DNA from: Streptococcus alactolyticus
GTDB taxonomy: Bacteria; Bacillota; Bacilli; Lactobacillales; Streptococcaceae
Length of the DNA: 64,000 nucleotides
Direction: 5' to 3'
Assembly (NCBI RefSeq): GCF_012277075.1
Contig: NZ_JAAXMT010000008.1
Span: 62,001-126,000, forward strand
Below the pieces are notes generated by a model. The model saw only the letters and a list, made by a program, of their open reading frames with translations, ran no database searches and was not told where the DNA came from. Below, one piece after another: positions 60,131 to 64,000 of this stretch; the stretch's first letter is position 1; the number at the start of each line of letters is the position of its first letter. The position numbers and the translations under genes are program-made.

Positions 60131-61075
60131 TTGATTAATAAAGTTGTCTTTATTACAGGAGGAACAAGAGGAATTGGGAGACAAATAGCCCTTATTTTTG
60201 CGAAAGCTGGGTATCAACTTGCCTTAAATTATCACCATAATCAAAAAATAGCCCAAGAATTTCAGCAAGAATTAATGACTTCTTTTTCCACCACTGTCCG
60301 CCTTTATCCAGGAGATATTGGAAGGGAAGAGGAAGTAGTGAACATGACTGAAAAAATTTATCAAGATTTTGGTCAGTTAGATATTCTAATTTTAAATGCT
60401 GGTCCATTTATTCATGAAGAAATTAAATTAAAAGACTGTACCACGGATCAATGGCTGCACATGATGAATACTAATTTAAATAGTTTCTTCTATTTAATGA
60501 AGGCAATTCTTCCACATATGGAAAGGCAAAACTGGGGACGGATTGTTACGTTAGGTTACGATCAAATTGAACGAGTGACTGGTTGGCCTCAAAGAGGAGC
60601 ATACAGTGCAGCAAAAACAGGGGTGGCAGCTGCCGTTAGAACTCTAGCAGTGGAAGAAAAAGAATTTAATATTACAGTAAATATGGTTTGCCCCGGAGAT
60701 ATTAAAGCCCAGTGGAAAGAAGCAAGCATTGAAGAAGCTGAAAAGGAACAATTAAGTGAACAGGCAAAAAAAGAAAAATTCATTGAAGGTACTAGAAAAG
60801 AAAAATTTCTTGAAGAAGTCAAAAAGGAAAAGGCCCCTGAAGAAGCTGAACAGGAAAAATCCGTTGAAAAAACTGAAAAACTCAACAAAGTAAAAAGAAC
60901 CGACACTATCTCAAGTGCTTTTGAAAATGCCAACTCTAAAAGAAAAGCCACGGGTGAAGATGTGGCGCAGACGATTTACTTTCTCTGTCAAGATAGTGCT
61001 GAATATTTAACAGGGAATATTTTAAATCTAGCTGGAGGAGAAAATATTATTGCTCGAAAAATGACTGAAAAATAG
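60131..61075 (+). CDS. Short-chain dehydrogenase/reductase, possible pteridine reductase, with a charged insertion
   Basis: 314 residues from a TTG start behind GGAGG. SDR motifs: TGGTRGIG (residues 9-16, NADP-binding), NAG (about 89-91) and the catalytic Tyr/Lys in YSAAK (about 158-162). From about residue 197 to 270 there is a low-complexity stretch of Lys/Glu repeats (KKEKF, RKEKF, KKEKAP, EQEKSV) at the place of the substrate-binding loop; without it the protein would have the ordinary 245-residue length. Paired with folE, so a pterin reductase (FolM/PTR1-like) is the best guess; fatty-acid or sugar reductases are alternatives. Confidence 0.7.
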   Translation: MINKVVFITGGTRGIGRQIALIFAKAGYQLALNYHHNQKIAQEFQQELMTSFSTTVRLYPGDIGREEEVVNMTEKIYQDFGQLDILILNAGPFIHEEIKLKDCTTDQWLHMMNTNLNSFFYLMKAILPHMERQNWGRIVTLGYDQIERVTGWPQRGAYSAAKTGVAAAVRTLAVEEKEFNITVNMVCPGDIKAQWKEASIEEAEKEQLSEQAKKEKFIEGTRKEKFLEEVKKEKAPEEAEQEKSVEKTEKLNKVKRTDTISSAFENANSKRKATGEDVAQTIYFLCQDSAEYLTGNILNLAGGENIIARKMTEK

Positions 61076-61156
61076 CCTTATTTTTGATGGAATTTTTCCT
61101 CTTTAGAAGACACTTGAGTTTTGGTATAATCAAGGTAACATGGTGTTTAACTTTTG

Positions 61157-62215
61157 AGAGCGTAAAATAGTTTGTGTAAATTAGGGTATTGAAAAAGGAA
61201 GACCTTATTCGTATGATTAAAGCGACTAAACCAAATCAAACGGAGGTCTTACCTATGAATCAGTTTAACAAAGAAATCGCTCAAGCACTACTAGAAAATA
61301 CCAATTTAACAGAAGTTTTTCGCAATCAACTTGAAAGTACAATGAATTCTCTTTTAGAAAGCGAACTTACTGCTATTTTAGGATATGATCCTTATGTGCG
61401 CTTTAATAACGGAAACTATCACAATGGCGATTACACCAGACGACTAGACACACAGTTTGGTCAAATCAATGTCCGTGTCCCTAGGGACAGAAAAGGAGAG
61501 TTTCATCAATCGTTGATTCCTCCATACACTCATCGTATTGATAGTTTAGAAACAACCATCATTCAGCTCTATGAAAAAGGCATTACCACTAGAGAAATTG
61601 CTGATTTAATTGAAAAAATGTATGGCTCACATTATAGTCCAACTACTATTTCTAACATCACCAAAATGGTGGACGAACAAGTGACTGCTTTTCATTCTCG
61701 TCCTATTTTTCATTCGCAATATGTTTGTCTATTTCTAGACGCGACGTATATTCCGTTAAGACGTGATGCTGTTCAAAAAGAAGCAGTACACATTGCCTTA
61801 GGAATTACTTCTTCTGGTGAGAAAGAAATTTTGGACTATCTTATTGCCCCACAGGAATCAGATATTGCATGGTCAGAGTTGCTAGGTAGTCTTGTTTCTC
61901 GGGGCTTAACTGACGTCCAACTCATTGTTGCCGATGGCATGACTGCTATTCAAAATACCTGCGAAAGAAATTACCCTCAGGCAAAATTTCAACGTTGCCT
62001 AGTGCACATTAATCGAAACATTATGGGAAAAGTTCGTATTTCTGATCGTCAAGAAGTAGCCAGTGATTTCAAAAAAATTCATCACGCCAGTACTACTCAA
62101 GAAGGTAAAGAAATGATTCAAACTTTTATTGACAAGTGGCAGAAACGTTATCCCAGGATGACCCATTCTCTTCAAGAGACCGAAAATCTCTTGACCTTCA
62201 CTCAATTTCCTAAAG
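61157..62215 (+). mobile_element. IS256-family element truncated by IS1216
   Basis: A left end with GAGAGCGTAAAATAGTTTGTG (about 61157-61177) is followed by the transposase gene. The right end is missing because IS1216 begins at 62216. Confidence 0.7.
61255..62215 (+). pseudogene. IS256-family (mutator) transposase, C-terminally truncated
   Basis: Starts MNQFNKEIAQALLENTNLTEVFRNQLESTMN behind GGAGG; an upstream in-frame start is less likely. About 320 residues remain, including LDATYIPLRRD and the signature VADGMTAIQNTCERNYPQAKFQRCLVHINRNI. The C-terminal Glu-containing part is removed at the IS1216 junction. Confidence 0.85.
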
Positions 62216-63024
62216 GGTTCTGTTGCGAAGTTTGAAAATCAAACGCGCCCTCTCTGAACTCCAAATATCTTAGGCTGGTATTCCCATTAATACCTTGATT
62301 TCAGTACAGACCGAAAACCCGAAGAGAGTGCCTTCTTTTCGGGTTTTCTTATATAATCCTCGAATGGCTTCCATGCCTTTAATCGTGGGTGAGGCAGTGC
62401 GTAAACTTCGATAGAATTTATTGCGTCTCTTTACTGGACGATGGTCTTGTTCAATCAAATTATTCAGGTATTTAATGGTACGATGTTCTGTCCCTTGATA
62501 AAAGCCGTATTCTTTTAGTTTCTTAAAGGCACTTGTAATAGAGGGGGCTTTATCTGTGACTACAACCTTCGGTTCATCAAACTGCTTCACTAACCGCTTA
62601 GGAAAAGCATAGGCTGCTTGTGTGTCGCGTTTTTTACGTAACCAAATATCCAAGGTTAAACCATCTGCATCGATGGCTCGATACAAATAATGCCATTTTC
62701 CTTTAATTTTGATGTACGTTTCATCCATTTTCCATGAATAAAAGGATTTTTTATTTTTCTTTTTCCAAATTTGATAGAGTAGTTTGCCATATTCTTGCAC
62801 CCAACGATAAATCGTCGTATGAGAAACGTTAATGCCACGATCATATAAGATTTCTTGAACTTCACGATAGCTAAGGTTATAACGAAGATAGTAGCCCACG
62901 GCTACAATAATCACATCCTGCTGAAATTGCTTTCCTTTAAAATGATTCATCGTCATTCCTCCTGCTATCTTTTTCTATTATTCTACCTTATTTGATAGTA
63001 GATTTAAAAATTTGCAACAGAACC
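62216..63024 (-). mobile_element. IS1216 (IS6/IS26 family), complete, 809 bp
   Basis: Ends GGTTCTGTTGC...GCAACAGAACC with the transposase on the minus strand. Length and ends are those of IS1216. It lies in inverted orientation relative to the partial terminus at 59390, so the two bracket folE-SDR-IS256. No matching 8-bp target duplication. Confidence 0.92.
62270..62956 (-). CDS. IS1216 transposase
   Basis: 228 residues (226 from the usual MNHFKGK start). IS6-family DDE domain: KMDETYIKIKGKWHYLYRAID, VVTDKAPSITSAF and the Glu region NLIEQDHRPVKRR. N-terminal helix-turn-helix LSYREVQEILYDRGINVSHTTIYRWVQEYG. Apparently functional; IS6-family enzymes move by replicative cointegration, which fits the adjacent deletions. 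Confidence 0.92.
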   Translation of the reverse strand: MTMNHFKGKQFQQDVIIVAVGYYLRYNLSYREVQEILYDRGINVSHTTIYRWVQEYGKLLYQIWKKKNKKSFYSWKMDETYIKIKGKWHYLYRAIDADGLTLDIWLRKKRDTQAAYAFPKRLVKQFDEPKVVVTDKAPSITSAFKKLKEYGFYQGTEHRTIKYLNNLIEQDHRPVKRRNKFYRSLRTASPTIKGMEAIRGLYKKTRKEGTLFGFSVCTEIKVLMGIPA

Positions 63025-63407
63025 ATAATTCCTACAATCCCTCTGATATAGAACAAAGGCTATCTGAATTATATGAGGATAGTGATGTTTCAAAGAAATC
63101 AGGCATTTATGAATATTTACTTAGTAAAGAAAAAACCGAATTGATAAAATTGCTATCAATTCGAGCATTTACAGAAACAGATAAGAAGTCTAAATATAAA
63201 GAACAGACAAATGAAACTAAAAAATCTAATAGCTCTAATTGCCCTGTATGTATTACCGACAAACAGTATGATCACATGACCCATATTTGGACTTATAAAG
63301 AAATGGCTGGAGACCATATTATGCCATGGAGTAAAGGTGGAAAAACTGAGCGAGGTAACTTACAAATGCTATGTAGGCATCATAACGGATTAAAATCTAA
63401 TTTTTGA
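63025..63407 (+). pseudogene. C-terminal HNH part of a DUF262/GmrSD-like protein
   Basis: The frame emerges from the IS1216 end as HNSYNPSDIEQRLSELYEDSDVSKKSGIYEYLLSKEKTELIKLLSIRAFTE... and ends with an HNH nuclease domain: NCPVC, MAGDHIMPWSKGGKTERGNLQMLCRHHNGLKSNF. The LSIRAF...CPVC...DHI.PWS.GGKT arrangement is that of DUF262 (GmrSD-type, modification-dependent restriction) proteins. The N-terminal DUF262 domain is lost. Confidence 0.7.
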
Positions 63408-63483
63408 TTCATTTCCGAATAATTTAAATGTTGTGAACTTTTTCGGTATAAATTAGCTCAATTCAGTGATTTTTGGGGTAAAA

Positions 63484-63492
63484 TTCACACCA
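63484..63492 (+). repeat. Right-end integrase-type repeat of island 3
   Basis: TTCACACCA, in the same relation to DR4 as 57409-57417 has to DR3 (both 112 bases before the repeat). A degenerate inverse copy (TGTTGTGAA) is at 63429-63437. Confidence 0.65.
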
Positions 63493-63595
63493 TTCAGATG
63501 AAATTAGTTGAAATTAGATGAAGTTTTGAGTTCTGAAAACCCATGAAAACGTTGATTTTAGTAGCTTTTGAAATTAATTCAAACAAAAGTTTTTA

Positions 63596-63646
63596 AAACC
63601 AGGTCTTAAAAAAGCCCGCAAGGCATCACAATTCTCAAAACGTTAA
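63596..63646 (+). repeat. rpsI 3'-end direct repeat DR4
   Basis: Encodes [16 protein letters not shown] plus stop once more, with yet another set of synonymous codons (AAA AAA GCC CGC AAG). Junction of island 3 and island 4. Confidence 0.85.
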
Positions 63647-63670
63647 TATTCAGTTATATCAACGTTTCAG

Positions 63671-63704
63671 AGCACTTTGCGAAGTTTTCGCAAGGTGCTT
63701 TTTT
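63671..63704 (+). terminator. Terminator after DR4
   Basis: AGCACTTTGCGAA / TTCGCAAGGTGCT (one G-T), 3-base loop, then a T-run. It separates DR4 from the convergent integrase. Confidence 0.85.
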
Positions 63705-63789
63705 GATGAAAAAAGTGCTTTGGTAATCCTTTTGGTAATCTTTCGAGACTTGGTTTTTGGTCAATATGAGGCTGAGCAATAAATCTAGT

Positions 63790-64000
63790 TCATTTAGACT
63801 TATTAAGATACTCTGCAAATTTTGTAATTGACTGTTTTTCACCAGCTTTTGTAGCATGGCTATAAGTGTCTAAAGTCATCTGGCTGCTTGCATGGCCTAA
63901 GCGTTTAGCAGTATTGACTGGGTCAATTCCCATTTCAATCATCAAGGTTGCGTGAGTGTGTCTAAACCCATGTGGGCTAATCTTTTTAAGATTATGCTTA
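63790..64000 (-). CDS. Tyrosine integrase of island 4, C-terminal part
   Basis: 70 codons end at the TGA complementary to 63790-63792; the gene continues beyond the window. Reads KHNLKKISPHGFRHTHATLMIEMGIDPVNTAKRLGHASSQMTLDTYSHATKAGEKQSITKFAEYLNKSK: box II His-x-x-Arg (HGFRHTHAT), the HxS-type GHASSQ and the catalytic Tyr (TLDTYSH). It differs clearly from the integrase of island 2, so a second recombinase lineage uses the same rpsI site. Confidence 0.88.
   Translation of the reverse strand, partial: KHNLKKISPHGFRHTHATLMIEMGIDPVNTAKRLGHASSQMTLDTYSHATKAGEKQSITKFAEYLNKSK

Noticed and set aside
43621..63646. The extra rpsI ends as ribosomal-protein pseudogenes
   Set aside because: Only the last 51 bp are present, each at an island boundary, next to integrase genes or arm-type repeats; they are attachment sites.
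63654..63857. A small minus-strand gene next to DR4
   Set aside because: It overlaps the terminator and the end of the island 4 integrase in another frame; the integrase frame is the real one.
38465..64000. Complete conjugative element
   Set aside because: No relaxase, coupling protein or type IV secretion gene is visible; these are non-conjugative or decayed islands within the window.

Overview
The window is chromosomal DNA of a low-GC Gram-positive coccus, almost certainly a Streptococcus. It carries a Gram-positive PolC, streptococcal gene orders (uppS-cdsA-rseP-proS-polC; pnp-sseB-like-cysE-cysS-mrnC-rlmB-NYN; rplM-rpsI), a bifunctional adhE and an msm-type sugar operon. The Streptococcus bovis/equinus complex is my best guess for the group, but that is inference from overall protein resemblance only.

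Region 1 (1-10.4 kb) is carbohydrate metabolism. It holds the end of a sugar ABC transporter (binding protein, two permeases), sucrose phosphorylase gtfA, glucan 1,6-alpha-glucosidase dexB, and a divergent galR/galKTE Leloir cluster. galT is broken only by what looks like a sequencing-linker artefact: a 32-bp loxP-containing insert flanked by a 101-bp duplication.

Region 2 (10.4-38.5 kb) is conserved core: yajC, uppS, cdsA, rseP, proS, polC, a MarR/FMN-reductase pair, def, a Crp-like regulator and an MFS exporter, rpsO, adhE, pnp, cysE, cysS, mrnC, rlmB, an NYN ribonuclease, a ketopantoate-reductase-like gene, rplM and rpsI. Within it a TetR-type regulator has a homopolymer frameshift and the neighbouring FMN reductase has an in-frame stop.

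Region 3 (38.5-64 kb) is a tandem array of genomic islands stacked at the 3' end of rpsI. The last 51 bp of rpsI occur four times (38414, 43621, 57521, 63596). All four copies encode the same 16 C-terminal residues with different synonymous codons. Island 1 (38.5-43.6 kb) carries copper (copY-copB) and cadmium (cadD-cadX) resistance and no integrase. Island 2 (43.7-57.5 kb) has an integrase gene interrupted by an IS3-family element. It also carries a second, paralogous sucrose/fructo-oligosaccharide operon (LacI repressor, GH32 hydrolase, fructokinase, a second sucrose-phosphorylase-type enzyme, binding protein, two permeases, truncated ATPase) lying between two inverted copies of that IS. Island 3 (57.6-63.6 kb) is a mosaic of IS debris and truncated defence genes (HsdS, DUF262/HNH-like) around a folE plus short-chain dehydrogenase cassette. 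There folE has acquired the promoter, ribosome-binding site and first codons of IS1216. Island 4 starts at 63.65 kb with a different tyrosine integrase that runs off the window.

The two sugar ABC systems have no intact ATPase gene here, so they probably share an MsmK-type ATPase encoded elsewhere. Sucrose imported by either system can be split by phosphorolysis (GtfA) and the fructose phosphorylated by the island's kinase. The metal genes, the pterin cassette and the second sucrose operon are the adaptive cargo of the rpsI hotspot.
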